Below, piece by piece: positions 27,712-36,784 of a DNA stretch of 64,000 nt. Below the pieces are notes generated by a model, which saw nothing but the letters and a program-made list of their open reading frames with translations, was not told the DNA's origin and made no database searches. The translations under genes were made by a program, and so were the position numbers. This stretch comes from an uncultured Lachnospiraceae bacterium (lineage in GTDB: Bacteria; Bacillota; Clostridia; Lachnospirales; Lachnospiraceae). How positions within the stretch are numbered: position 1 is the stretch's first letter; each line of letters begins with the position of its first letter. The stretch covers positions 25,572 through 89,571 of the forward strand of contig CATNCF010000007.1 of the NCBI GenBank assembly GCA_950097145.1, read 5' to 3'.

Positions 27712-30435
27712 TCACTTTAAAATCTGTCCCTTCACTGTCTCAGGCATAGAATCTCCAAGAAAATACCTGCCTTTTCTCTGTCCCTGTTCCAGCTCTTCTG
27801 TCATTTCTTTTTCCATCTGCCGGATTTCCTCCTGCAGTTCCCTTGCTGAAACCAAAGCGCATCCCTGCCCCCTGATAATAATCTGCTCAAGTCCGTCAGA
27901 AGTGGCAACTCTAACCTGATATTCCCTGGCATGTTCGTGGGCAAACTTTTCAATATACTGGTCTGCCGTTTCCGCCTCTTTGGTAAACACCACATGAATA
28001 TTATGATAGTCCAGAATTTCTGTCTGGTGCTGCTGCACACGGTAAGCATCAAATACTACAATGAGATTGCATCCCTGGATCCCCTGGTAGTTACACATGA
28101 TATCTAAAAGCCTGTCCCTGGCGCTGTCAATATTCTGTTCTGCCAGCTCTTTCAGCTCCTGCCAGGCAAAAATCATATTATAGCCGTCCACCAGAAAATA
28201 TTTTTCTTTTTTCTCATGCGCCTGAAAGGTACGGGTTACGGAAGATACCTGCTGTCTTTTTTCTGGCTTTTTTCTGTGATAGCCTTTTCTGGCAGATTCC
28301 TTGTCATGCTTATTAGCGTCAAAAGTTCTGGAAAGAATGGCCTTCACTTCATCCTCCCCCATCCATGTTTCCTCTATTTCATCTTCCATCTGCCGGCTTC
28401 TGGCCGTCTGTACATATTCCTGATTTTGAATATCCGAAACTTCTGCCCCTTCCAGAATCCTGCGCACCTGCGGAGGTGTCAGGACATGCATATATTTTTT
28501 TACTTCGTTCCATTTTACCACAAACCCAGCGCCATGGGCGCAAAATACGGAGTCTGGAGAATTTTCGATATCGGACTCCGGCTGGTAATCCTTCTTTTCC
28601 ATCACTTCCTGGGAATTATGGCAGGGTTCATAGCCTTTCAGGCTGCAGAACAATTTTCCGCTTCCTTTCGTATATTGAAGAACCTCCTGCTGGTACGTCT
28701 GCATCTCAGATGCCGGGGCAGTTCCCGTGAGCGCCGCCATTCCTCCCTGTGTCTCCGGCAGTTCAAACACGCCGTGCATCCGTTCAATGTCCGTCATGGC
28801 ACGCCCAATCATCTGCTCAGGAATTTCCAGGCGGAACGCGTAAACTGGTTCTAAAAGTACGGATTCCGCTTCCATCAATCCCTGGCGCAGAGCACGGTAA
28901 ACTGCCTGCCTGAAATCCCCGCCTTCTGTATGTTTCAGGTGGGCGCGCCCTGCTGTCAGGGTAATCTTCATATCTGTAATTGCCACCCCTGTCAGTACAC
29001 CTTTATGCTCTTTTTCTTGTAAATGCGTCAGTACCAAACGCTGCCAATTACGGTCAAGAATATCTTCGCTGCATAGGGTTCCAAACTGCAGGCCGCTTCC
29101 TGGCTCTCCCGGTTCCAACAGTAAATGAACCTCTGCATAATGCCTCAGAGGTTCATAATGCCCCACACCCTCCACTGGCTTTGCAATAGTTTCCTTGTAC
29201 AGAATATTCCCTGCTCCGAAGGACACTTCCGCGCCAAAACGCTCCAGAATCAGGCTTTTTAAAATTTCCAACTGGATCTCTCCCATAACCTGCACGCTTA
29301 TTTCCTGCAAAACTTCATCCCACAGAACATGAAGCTCCGGCTCTTCTTCCTGAAGCCTGCGGAAATTATCCAGCATAATTCCTGTATCGCACCCTTCCGG
29401 CAGAAGTACCTGACAAGTCAGCACAGGGACCAGGACTGGCATTGGGGAATCTTTTTCGATCCCAAGCCCCTCCCCGGAATTTGTGGACTGCAGTCCCGTC
29501 ACTGCACAGACCGTCCCCGCTTCTGCCTCTGGGACGGCCTCAAACTTATCTCCCGAATAAATGCGGATTTGATTAATTTTCTCCTGACCATCCGTGGGGG
29601 AAGCTTTCACTTTCAGGCTTCCTCCTGTCACCTTTAAATGTGTCAGGCGGTTTCCCTGGCTGTCTCTGGTAATTTTAAAGATCTTCGCGCCAAATTCTTC
29701 TGGATAAACGGGCTGAATAGTAAACCTTTCTATGCCTTCCAGAAATTCCAGAACACCGGTACATTTCAGGGCTGAGCCAAAAAAACAGGGAAACATAAAT
29801 CTCCCATGGATCAGTTCTTTCATCTGATCTTCTGTTACAACTCCATGCTGCAGATAATATTCCAGCACATCTTCCCTGCATACTGCTGCATCTTCCTGAA
29901 ACTGCTCTGTGCCAAACTCTGAAAAATCCAGACAATTTTCAGACAGTTTTTCTTTCAGTTCTTCCATTAAAACTTTTTTGTCTGTGTCTGGCTGATCCAT
30001 TTTATTAATAAATAGAAAGACCGGAACTTCGTATTTCTTCAAAAGCTGCCAGAGAGTACGGGTATGCCCCTGAACTCCATCTGAACCGCTGATAACGAGA
30101 ACCGCATAATCCAATACCTGCAGGGTCCGTTCCATTTCCGCTGAAAAATCCACATGTCCCGGAGTATCCAATAAAGTTATGGTGCTATTAGGTAGTTTTA
30201 ATACCGCCTGTTTTGAAAAAATTGTAATTCCCCTGGCCCGTTCACGTTCGTCGGTATCTAAGAAAGCATCCCCGCTGTCCACTCTGCCAAATTTGCGGAT
30301 ATTTCCGCTTGTATACAGTAATGCTTCGGAAAGGGTGGTTTTTCCCGCGTCTACATGGGCCAGCAAGGCAATACTAACATGCTTTCTGGGGGTATCGTCT
30401 AAATTGTCTGCTTTATTTACAGATGTATGTTCCAT
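27712..30435 (-). CDS. TetM/EF-G-like translational GTPase fused to C-terminal YacP/Rae1-type NYN nuclease domain
   Basis: G1 AHVDAGKTTL, RGITIFSKQ, DTPGHVDF, NKMD; C-terminus YFLVDGYNMIFAWQEL...ARDRLLD...VVFDAYRV...VVFTKEAETADQYIE...VATSDGLEQ...SARELQEEI. Confidence 0.93.
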   Translation of the reverse strand: MEHTSVNKADNLDDTPRKHVSIALLAHVDAGKTTLSEALLYTSGNIRKFGRVDSGDAFLDTDERERARGITIFSKQAVLKLPNSTITLLDTPGHVDFSAEMERTLQVLDYAVLVISGSDGVQGHTRTLWQLLKKYEVPVFLFINKMDQPDTDKKVLMEELKEKLSENCLDFSEFGTEQFQEDAAVCREDVLEYYLQHGVVTEDQMKELIHGRFMFPCFFGSALKCTGVLEFLEGIERFTIQPVYPEEFGAKIFKITRDSQGNRLTHLKVTGGSLKVKASPTDGQEKINQIRIYSGDKFEAVPEAEAGTVCAVTGLQSTNSGEGLGIEKDSPMPVLVPVLTCQVLLPEGCDTGIMLDNFRRLQEEEPELHVLWDEVLQEISVQVMGEIQLEILKSLILERFGAEVSFGAGNILYKETIAKPVEGVGHYEPLRHYAEVHLLLEPGEPGSGLQFGTLCSEDILDRNWQRLVLTHLQEKEHKGVLTGVAITDMKITLTAGRAHLKHTEGGDFRQAVYRALRQGLMEAESVLLEPVYAFRLEIPEQMIGRAMTDIERMHGVFELPETQGGMAALTGTAPASEMQTYQQEVLQYTKGSGKLFCSLKGYEPCHNSQEVMEKKDYQPESDIENSPDSVFCAHGAGFVVKWNEVKKYMHVLTPPQVRRILEGAEVSDIQNQEYVQTARSRQMEDEIEETWMGEDEVKAILSRTFDANKHDKESARKGYHRKKPEKRQQVSSVTRTFQAHEKKEKYFLVDGYNMIFAWQELKELAEQNIDSARDRLLDIMCNYQGIQGCNLIVVFDAYRVQQHQTEILDYHNIHVVFTKEAETADQYIEKFAHEHAREYQVRVATSDGLEQIIIRGQGCALVSARELQEEIRQMEKEMTEELEQGQRKGRYFLGDSMPETVKGQILK

Positions 30436-30466
30436 CGGAACTGCTCCTCTCCGTGTTTTTTACGTT

Positions 30467-31333
30467 CTAATGGGGATTCCCGCTTTCAATATGGTTCTCC
30501 AAATCATAAATCACAGCATTTTGTATGCTGTTTAGTATAAAAGGCGAATGAGACGTAATGATAAACTGTATATTCGGAAAAACAGCCGTAAGCAATGGAA
30601 GAATATTTTTTTGTAATTCTAAGTGCAGATGCGTTTCAATCTCATCAATCAGCACAATCCCCGGAAGACTGAAATCAAAGGAACGCTGCGTCTGATACTC
30701 CATCCTCATAATAATATCTAACACAACGTCCAATACTGCTCCATATCCGCTGGACAGGGTATGGAAGTCAAAAGGTTCTTTCCCCTGCTGCAGTATATGA
30801 AATTCAAATTCGTCATCATCAAACTCCAATTTTACTGTTTCATCTGCAAATATTCTTTTCAAAAGCTGCTCCAGTTTCTCAAACCATACTTTTATTTTTT
30901 CTGCCTTTTCAATCTTTTGGCTGTTTCGTGCCAGGGCTTCTGTCACTTTTAAATCTAATAAATATTTTACAAATTCTTTCCGCGGAAATTCAAAAACATT
31001 ATAATAATTCTTTAATTGTACTTTTTCCACATGCTTTGGCTGTTGAGCTTTAAATGTCCTGTCCGCTTTATAACAGGCTGCCAGAAAAGAATGTTTTTGT
31101 TCTATATCTCGGCAATTAAATGTTACGTTTAAACCACTTCCTTCCCCACCTTGACCCATTACTACAATGCCCTGTAAATAATCTGCCAATTCCTCTATGA
31201 CACTGGTCTTCCCGCTCCCATTTTTTCCAGTAAAGATCAAATGTTTCATTTCATTTTCTGACAGGGGGATTGAAATATTCTGTAAATGCCTTACTTTCTT
31301 GATTTCCACATTTGTTATATATACCTGTTCCAT
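30467..31333 (-). CDS. short AAA family ATPase (AAA_15/21-like), probably C-terminally truncated
   Basis: Walker A FTGKNGSGKTS; signature-like TLSSGYGAV; Walker B IVLIDEIETHLH; IITSHSPFIL; ends soon after. Confidence 0.85.
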   Translation of the reverse strand: MEQVYITNVEIKKVRHLQNISIPLSENEMKHLIFTGKNGSGKTSVIEELADYLQGIVVMGQGGEGSGLNVTFNCRDIEQKHSFLAACYKADRTFKAQQPKHVEKVQLKNYYNVFEFPRKEFVKYLLDLKVTEALARNSQKIEKAEKIKVWFEKLEQLLKRIFADETVKLEFDDDEFEFHILQQGKEPFDFHTLSSGYGAVLDVVLDIIMRMEYQTQRSFDFSLPGIVLIDEIETHLHLELQKNILPLLTAVFPNIQFIITSHSPFILNSIQNAVIYDLENHIESGNPH

Positions 31334-31573
31334 CTATCCTCCTTCATAACATCATTGCATATTTTTCAAATTAAATTTGCCTGCAGGAAAAAAATTGCTT
31401 GCACTGCTTAAAGTATACCAGAAAAAAACTGCCCACTCAATCCGAAACCATCAAAAATTATTCTATGCTTGCGCTGCTAGACGAAGCAGGGAAATGGTAC
31501 ATCTACATATAAGATATCAAGTTCAGGCTCTTTTTTATTGAGTATCAGCTTTTCATATGGTATCATTAACTCG

Positions 31574-31579
31574 TATAAT
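31574..31579 (+). promoter_or_regulatory. candidate -10 box of the toxin mRNA
   Basis: TATAAT in CTCGTATAATTG upstream of the 26-aa ORF; weak -35. Confidence 0.4.
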
Positions 31580-31646
31580 TGAAAATAAAGTAGGATGCGA
31601 TTTTTCGATGGATGCCCTCTAGTCTTACGAAAGAAGGTGATGCCCT

Positions 31647-31727
31647 ATGAGTATAATGGAAGTTCTTACATTATTACTTGTTTTATTTGCGGCACTGTCT
31701 TACATAGACAATCATAGAAAGAAATAA
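31647..31727 (+). CDS. putative holin-like type I toxin (26 aa), absent from the ORF track
   Basis: MSIMEVLTLLLVLFAALSYIDNHRKK*: one hydrophobic helix plus basic tail, as in the Firmicutes Hol_Tox family; GAAAGAAGGTG RBS. Confidence 0.75.
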   Translation: MSIMEVLTLLLVLFAALSYIDNHRKK

Positions 31728-31814
31728 GCATCCTCTACCGTCCAAAGTGTAGGATGCTTATTCTAAGTCAATTTTACTACTGAGGGTATCGGAGATTCAA
31801 TTCCGATCGCTTCT
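31708..31814 (-). ncRNA. predicted antisense RNA to the holin-like toxin mRNA 3' end
   Basis: Promoter TTGAAA (31849-31844) - 17 nt - TATAAT (31826-31821); RNA would run through hairpin ATCGGA...TCCGAT and a terminator-like AAGCATCCT...AGGATGCTT stem over the toxin 3' end. Endpoints approximate. Confidence 0.6.
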
Positions 31815-31974
31815 AACTAGATTATACACTAGAGCTGCTTGATTTTCAAGCGGCTCTTTTAATTTATCCCGTAATCAAATGGCAAAACCTGGACTTTTCT
31901 TGTCTGCTATAGTATAATGAGGAAAAATTTGATAAAAAATTATAATAAAAAATAACTACAAGGAGATATATGCC

Positions 31975-32967
31975 ATGCAGTTCCCCAAAAATTTTTTTGA
32001 CGAAGAAATTCGCGATGGTTTTACCGTAATCCCCATGATGAAACGCGCCTGGGCGGCTGAACTTGAGATCTTAGAAGCCGTTCTGAATGTCTGTGACCGC
32101 CATCGCCTGAAATGCTTTGCAGCAGGGGGCACTTTACTGGGCGCCGTGCGCCATCAGGGTTTTATTCCATGGGATGACGATATTGATATGACTCTGCTCC
32201 GGCCGGAATTTGATGAACTGATCCGTTATCTTCCTGATGAACTGCCGGAAGGCATTGTAGTGGCAGGCATGTACGCCGATTCTCCCCGTCTGCAGCAGGC
32301 ATGCAATTCACCTCTGCTTCGTGTAATTGCAGACGAAGAACACTGGAACCTTGCTTCCTATATGACGCGCTTTCACGGCTTTCCTTATTTCCGCATCGGC
32401 ATTGACATTTTCGCTTTGGATTACCTGTCAAAGGATCCGGATTTCTCTGATTTGCAATTTCAGATTTGCTATATGATTATGTTTACTGTGCAAAATTGGG
32501 AACTGTATATCAAAGAAGGTTTATTAGAAACTCAGTTAAAAGAAATTGAAAACGCCTGCCAGTTCAAGCTGAATCGTGACAATGATTTAATTCACCAGTT
32601 ATGGCTGCTGTACGACAGCGTCAGTTCCCAGATAAAACCGCAGGATAGCTGCGGTGAACTGGTAAATCTCTCCTATTCACCGGAAGCCGCCAGGCCAATC
32701 CACGGCCGTCCTGCAGATTTATACGATTCTGTGACCCTGCTTCCCTTTGAACATACGCAGATGCCAGTGCCAAAAGATTATATCCGGGCTGTCACAACCC
32801 TGTTTGGTAAAGACTATATGACCCCTATAAAATTTACATCTGAACATGAATATCCATTTTACAAAAATCAGGAAGCCGCCCTTTTGCAGATGTTTGAGGC
32901 TGACGGCATGACTACCAGCATTGAAGACTTTTGCCACAACTGGCAGATTGCAATGGGCGAAGTGTAA
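31975..32967 (+). CDS. LicD family protein
   Basis: FAAGGTLLGAVRHQGFIPWDDDIDMTLLR nucleotidyltransferase-like motif. Confidence 0.93.
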   Translation: MQFPKNFFDEEIRDGFTVIPMMKRAWAAELEILEAVLNVCDRHRLKCFAAGGTLLGAVRHQGFIPWDDDIDMTLLRPEFDELIRYLPDELPEGIVVAGMYADSPRLQQACNSPLLRVIADEEHWNLASYMTRFHGFPYFRIGIDIFALDYLSKDPDFSDLQFQICYMIMFTVQNWELYIKEGLLETQLKEIENACQFKLNRDNDLIHQLWLLYDSVSSQIKPQDSCGELVNLSYSPEAARPIHGRPADLYDSVTLLPFEHTQMPVPKDYIRAVTTLFGKDYMTPIKFTSEHEYPFYKNQEAALLQMFEADGMTTSIEDFCHNWQIAMGEV

Positions 32968-33826
32968 GCGCAAGATCTCTGCCCAGTTTTTCTGCCTCAT
33001 CTTTGCGGCCGATAATGGAACCAATCTGGTATTCCAGACTGGTTTCTGCGGCATACAGTCCCGTCAGTTTCAACGTCCCACTGTTTTCTATTACCGCATA
33101 AGCTGCCAGCGGGGAACTGCAGCCTCCGTCCAAAGTCCGGATAAAACTGCGCTCTGCCAGCGCGCACCAGGTACTGTCTGCATGAAAAAATCCTTCCAGA
33201 TATCCATATGCTTCACCGCTTCTTCCCTGGACTGCAAGAATTCCCTGGCCTGCCGCAGGCAGCAGTTCTTCTGTGGAAAAATAACGGCTGATACGTTCTT
33301 CAAGCCCAAGACGCTTCAGTCCTGCCGCTGCAAGCACCAGCCCGCTGTACTCCCCCCTGTCCAGTTTTTCCAAACGGGTCAGCACATTGCCCCGGATACT
33401 CTTAATTTCCATCCCAGGAAAAAGCTTCTTCAATTGAATGGTTCTCCTTGCACTGGAACATCCCAGGGGAAGCGCTGGTTGTACTGTAGTAGTACCTTTT
33501 GGCAACACCAACACATCCCTTGCATCCTCTCTTCTGGAATATCCTAACAAAGGCAGGTCTTGCGGTACTTCAGCGGGAACATCCTTCAGGCTGTGAATGG
33601 ACACATCACTGCTCCCTTCCCTCAGCGCCCGGTCAAGTTCCTTTACAAACAGCCCTTTCCCGCCGATCTCATCCAGCTTCCGGTCTAATATTCTGTCGCC
33701 AGTAGTTTTCATGGCCACAAGCTCCGGCTGAAAACCCTGGCAGGATTCACGGATATAATCTGCTAAAAGCTCTGCCTGTAGCACTGCCAGACGGCTCTCT
33801 CTGGTTCCAATCTTTACTGTCCGCAT
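32912..33826 (-). CDS. hemC: porphobilinogen deaminase (hydroxymethylbilane synthase)
   Basis: KIGTRESRLAVLQ, IHSLKDVPAE, GNVLTRLEKLDRGEY, GGCSSPLAAYA; RBS supports start 33826. Confidence 0.97.
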   Translation of the reverse strand: MRTVKIGTRESRLAVLQAELLADYIRESCQGFQPELVAMKTTGDRILDRKLDEIGGKGLFVKELDRALREGSSDVSIHSLKDVPAEVPQDLPLLGYSRREDARDVLVLPKGTTTVQPALPLGCSSARRTIQLKKLFPGMEIKSIRGNVLTRLEKLDRGEYSGLVLAAAGLKRLGLEERISRYFSTEELLPAAGQGILAVQGRSGEAYGYLEGFFHADSTWCALAERSFIRTLDGGCSSPLAAYAVIENSGTLKLTGLYAAETSLEYQIGSIIGRKDEAEKLGRDLALTLRPLQSASCGKSLQCW

Positions 33827-33828
33827 GA

Positions 33829-34296
33829 TTACTCTCCCTCCCAATTCGAAACCTGGTCTCTGATTTTCTCCGTCAATTCTGCCACTTTTCGATGATTCCT
33901 GCCTCCCGCATTCACTCCCACAGTAACTTCTCCTGCCTGGACAATTCCTGGAAAATAAAAATCACATTTTTCCTTATCAGACGCCGTATTTACCGGAATT
34001 TCCTTGTGCCGGCATTCACGGAAAATCGTATCATTCACCTGCTCATCATCCGTGGCCGCCAGAACAAAATCTTCTTCTGATAACTCACTGGGACGGTATT
34101 TGCGGAAATATAAGCTCAGTTTTTCCTGCCGCTCAGCTAATTCTTTTAGCTCTTCTGTAATTTCCGGAGCCACCACATGGACTGCCGCCCCAAACTCCAG
34201 CAGTGACTTCACACGCCGTGTGGCAATTGTTCCCCCGCCAAATACACGAATATTTTTATCGGTGATATTCACAAACAATGGAAAATATTTTATCAT
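33829..34296 (-). CDS. precorrin-2 dehydrogenase / sirohydrochlorin ferrochelatase-like (NAD(P)-binding)
   Basis: FPLFVNITDKNIRVFGGGTIATRRVKSLL, VLAATDDEQVN, CDFYFPGIV. Confidence 0.92.
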   Translation of the reverse strand: MIKYFPLFVNITDKNIRVFGGGTIATRRVKSLLEFGAAVHVVAPEITEELKELAERQEKLSLYFRKYRPSELSEEDFVLAATDDEQVNDTIFRECRHKEIPVNTASDKEKCDFYFPGIVQAGEVTVGVNAGGRNHRKVAELTEKIRDQVSNWEGE

Positions 34297-34802
34297 TCTG
34301 CCACCTCAAATGCCTGCCGGATACTGTCATAATGCAGAAAGATTCCCTGGGCTGCCAGTTCTTCAATCTTGGATTTCTCCGCCAGCATATACCCTGCCGT
34401 CTCTTCTTCCTGCAGCCGAAGGTCGCTCTCTTCAAAATCAAGTACAAACCGATAGACATCTACAAAATAATTATCTCCCTCCCCTGGATTTTCCCGGTGA
34501 TATGTAAAGAGATAGCCATCTTTACAGCCAGACACATCCAGACCCGTTTCCTCTCGTACTTCCCGGACTACTGCGTCCCTGGAATCCTCTCCAGCAACTA
34601 CTGCCCCGCCGGAAACCTCCCACCAGCCGGGGGCCCATGCTTTTGTCATAACCCGTTTTGTAATCAGGAACGTTCCGTCTGGACGCATAATTACTCCCAG
34701 CACCGTAAGATGGTACTCTCCATCCTTTAAACACCAGTCATTCCGTTTCATAGTGCGCCCAGTCCGCTGCTTCCTGCTGTCATAAATGTCCCACATTTCC
34801 AT
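34293..34802 (-). CDS. NUDIX hydrolase
   Basis: GGAVVAGEDSRDAVVREVREETGLDV Nudix box; 4-bp overlap with the sirC-like gene. Confidence 0.95.
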   Translation of the reverse strand: MEMWDIYDSRKQRTGRTMKRNDWCLKDGEYHLTVLGVIMRPDGTFLITKRVMTKAWAPGWWEVSGGAVVAGEDSRDAVVREVREETGLDVSGCKDGYLFTYHRENPGEGDNYFVDVYRFVLDFEESDLRLQEEETAGYMLAEKSKIEELAAQGIFLHYDSIRQAFEVAE

Positions 34803-34864
34803 AACTTCTATTTCCTTTCTTTTTCCTGAACTCTTTGTATTCTGAACCGCTCTTCAAAGAATTG

Positions 34865-36115
34865 TTACCCTTCTTTTCGTTCTCCATATACCTGCTCCAT
34901 AATTTCCACTGTTTTCTGAAGAATTTCCTGCTCCGCCTGATCCCGCAGTTCAAACAACAACTTATCCACCACTTTTCCTGTAGTACATGCCAACTGTTTT
35001 CTCAGCACATCTCTTTCTGCTTCCTGCAGATGAAGCGCCTGGAACGGTTTCTCCATTCTCCACACCAGCTCTTTTGCTGTTTCAACACCAATGCGCTGAA
35101 TCCTTGGCACCAGATCCCGGCATTCCTGCCAGTCCAGAAATTTCTGTATTTCCCCCGCAAGGATATGTTCTGCCTCCTGGCACTGGCTGCACATGCGCTC
35201 AGACTGTGCCTCGATGGGAAGGCTGTCCATATCATAATATACTGCGCCTTTCTTTTGGGCAATGGCTGGTTCCATATCTCTGGGCACCGCAAGATCAAGA
35301 TAAATCTGATTTTTAACAAATGTATCTCCCATACAAGATTCCAGACCCTCTTTTGTAATTGTAAGATTCGGGCTTGCCGTTGCTGAGACAATCAGGCTGC
35401 ATTGAGGAATATAATGGTAACGTTCTCCGTAATCAATTCTTTTCGCCCCTTTTGGAATTTTCACCATTCCGCTCCGGTACTGCCGGACGGTAACCGTCAC
35501 ATCCGCTCCCTCTTCCATCAGCGCCTGGGCCGTAAGTTTTCCCATTTCTCCATTCCCAATCACAAGGCAGATCTTTCCTGCCAAATCATTTCCCTGATCC
35601 TTCAAAAATTCCAGGGCACGGTGGGCTGCTGAAAAATTGGCCTTGTCCATTACCACATTTGTTTTCACCTGTTTCCCTGCGGTCACTGCCATGCGAAACA
35701 GAACTTCCAGGAGACGATCCGTACATTCCTGCTCTCTGGCAAATGCAAGCGCCTCTTTCACCTGGGTCAAAATCTGATCTTCACCCATAATCTGTGAACG
35801 CATTCCTGCGCTTAAACGAAACAAGTGCTCCACAGCCTCCCGGTTTTCACGCACCACCAGATACTCTTGGTAGTCCATAACAGAAAGCCCTTTCAGGCTG
35901 CAAAGAACATCTGGAAGCTCCAGCTTTGCATGGTCTGTCAAGCTGAGCCAAAGTTCCATCCGGTTGCAGGTAGAAAGCAGCACACAGCCCCGGATCTCAG
36001 GATTCTGCCTCATTTGAGCCATTGCCAGTTCCATAGACTTTTTGGTAAAAGAAAAACACTGCCTGATATCGATATCTGCTCTGGTATAATCTATCCCAGT
36101 CATCTTTAAATTCAT
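34865..36115 (-). CDS. hemA: glutamyl-tRNA reductase
   Basis: LLSTCNRMELWL, GEDQILTQVKEA, VIGNGEMGKL, YLDLAVPRDMEP. Confidence 0.95.
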   Translation of the reverse strand: MNLKMTGIDYTRADIDIRQCFSFTKKSMELAMAQMRQNPEIRGCVLLSTCNRMELWLSLTDHAKLELPDVLCSLKGLSVMDYQEYLVVRENREAVEHLFRLSAGMRSQIMGEDQILTQVKEALAFAREQECTDRLLEVLFRMAVTAGKQVKTNVVMDKANFSAAHRALEFLKDQGNDLAGKICLVIGNGEMGKLTAQALMEEGADVTVTVRQYRSGMVKIPKGAKRIDYGERYHYIPQCSLIVSATASPNLTITKEGLESCMGDTFVKNQIYLDLAVPRDMEPAIAQKKGAVYYDMDSLPIEAQSERMCSQCQEAEHILAGEIQKFLDWQECRDLVPRIQRIGVETAKELVWRMEKPFQALHLQEAERDVLRKQLACTTGKVVDKLLFELRDQAEQEILQKTVEIMEQVYGERKEG

Positions 36116-36142
36116 AATTTCCTCAATTCTTCCAACTTCTGA

Positions 36143-36784
36143 TTACTGCCTGCGGTCATACAGCATATACAGCAATGCATTTACAATAGCCGCCGCCGTA
36201 TTGCTGCCGCCCTTGCGTCCCCTTGCAACAATATGTGGAACAGAAAGGGTAAGAATCAGCTCTTTGGACGGAACCACATTTACAAATCCCACTGGAACAC
36301 CGATAATGAAATCCGGCAAAAACTTTCCCTCCTGGACCAGTTCATAAATCCGTATCAATGCCGTAGGTGCATTTCCAACAGCCAGTATCACTGGCTTTCC
36401 TAAAGCCGCCGCCTTATCCATACATGCCGCAGCCCTGGTTGTATGCCCCTGTTCTGCCAGCTCGGCCACATCCGGGTCGCTCATAAAATTATAGACTTCT
36501 ATTCCCAGGGCTTTTAAGGCTTTTTTGTTGATCCCGGCCATTGCCATCTGAGTATCTGTCACAATGCATGTCCCTCTTTTCAGAGATTTCAGGGCATGTT
36601 CTACCGCATTTTTCGAAAATACTAGATTTTTGGCATAATCAAAATCCGCCGTGGCATGAATCACACGTTTTACCACAAGCGCATCTCTTTCCTCCAAATC
36701 CAGTTCTCCAAGTTCCTTTGAAATAATTTCAAAGCTGCGGGCTTCAATTTCACCGGGCAGTACTTGTTCCAATTCTGTCTTCAT
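36143..36784 (-). CDS. cbiC: precorrin-8X methylmutase (CbiC/CobH)
   Basis: [47 protein letters not shown]. Confidence 0.96.
   Translation of the reverse strand: MKTELEQVLPGEIEARSFEIISKELGELDLEERDALVVKRVIHATADFDYAKNLVFSKNAVEHALKSLKRGTCIVTDTQMAMAGINKKALKALGIEVYNFMSDPDVAELAEQGHTTRAAACMDKAAALGKPVILAVGNAPTALIRIYELVQEGKFLPDFIIGVPVGFVNVVPSKELILTLSVPHIVARGRKGGSNTAAAIVNALLYMLYDRRQ

Noticed and set aside
28216-28854. 212-aa ORF on + strand
   Set aside because: Antisense to the TetM-NYN gene
27712-30435. Calling this gene a tetracycline resistance determinant
   Set aside because: It is in the TetM/EF-G-like family, but family membership and the NYN fusion do not establish resistance; needs MIC testing
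31975-32050. licD phase-variation repeat (tetranucleotide tract)
   Set aside because: No simple-sequence repeat at the start of this licD gene
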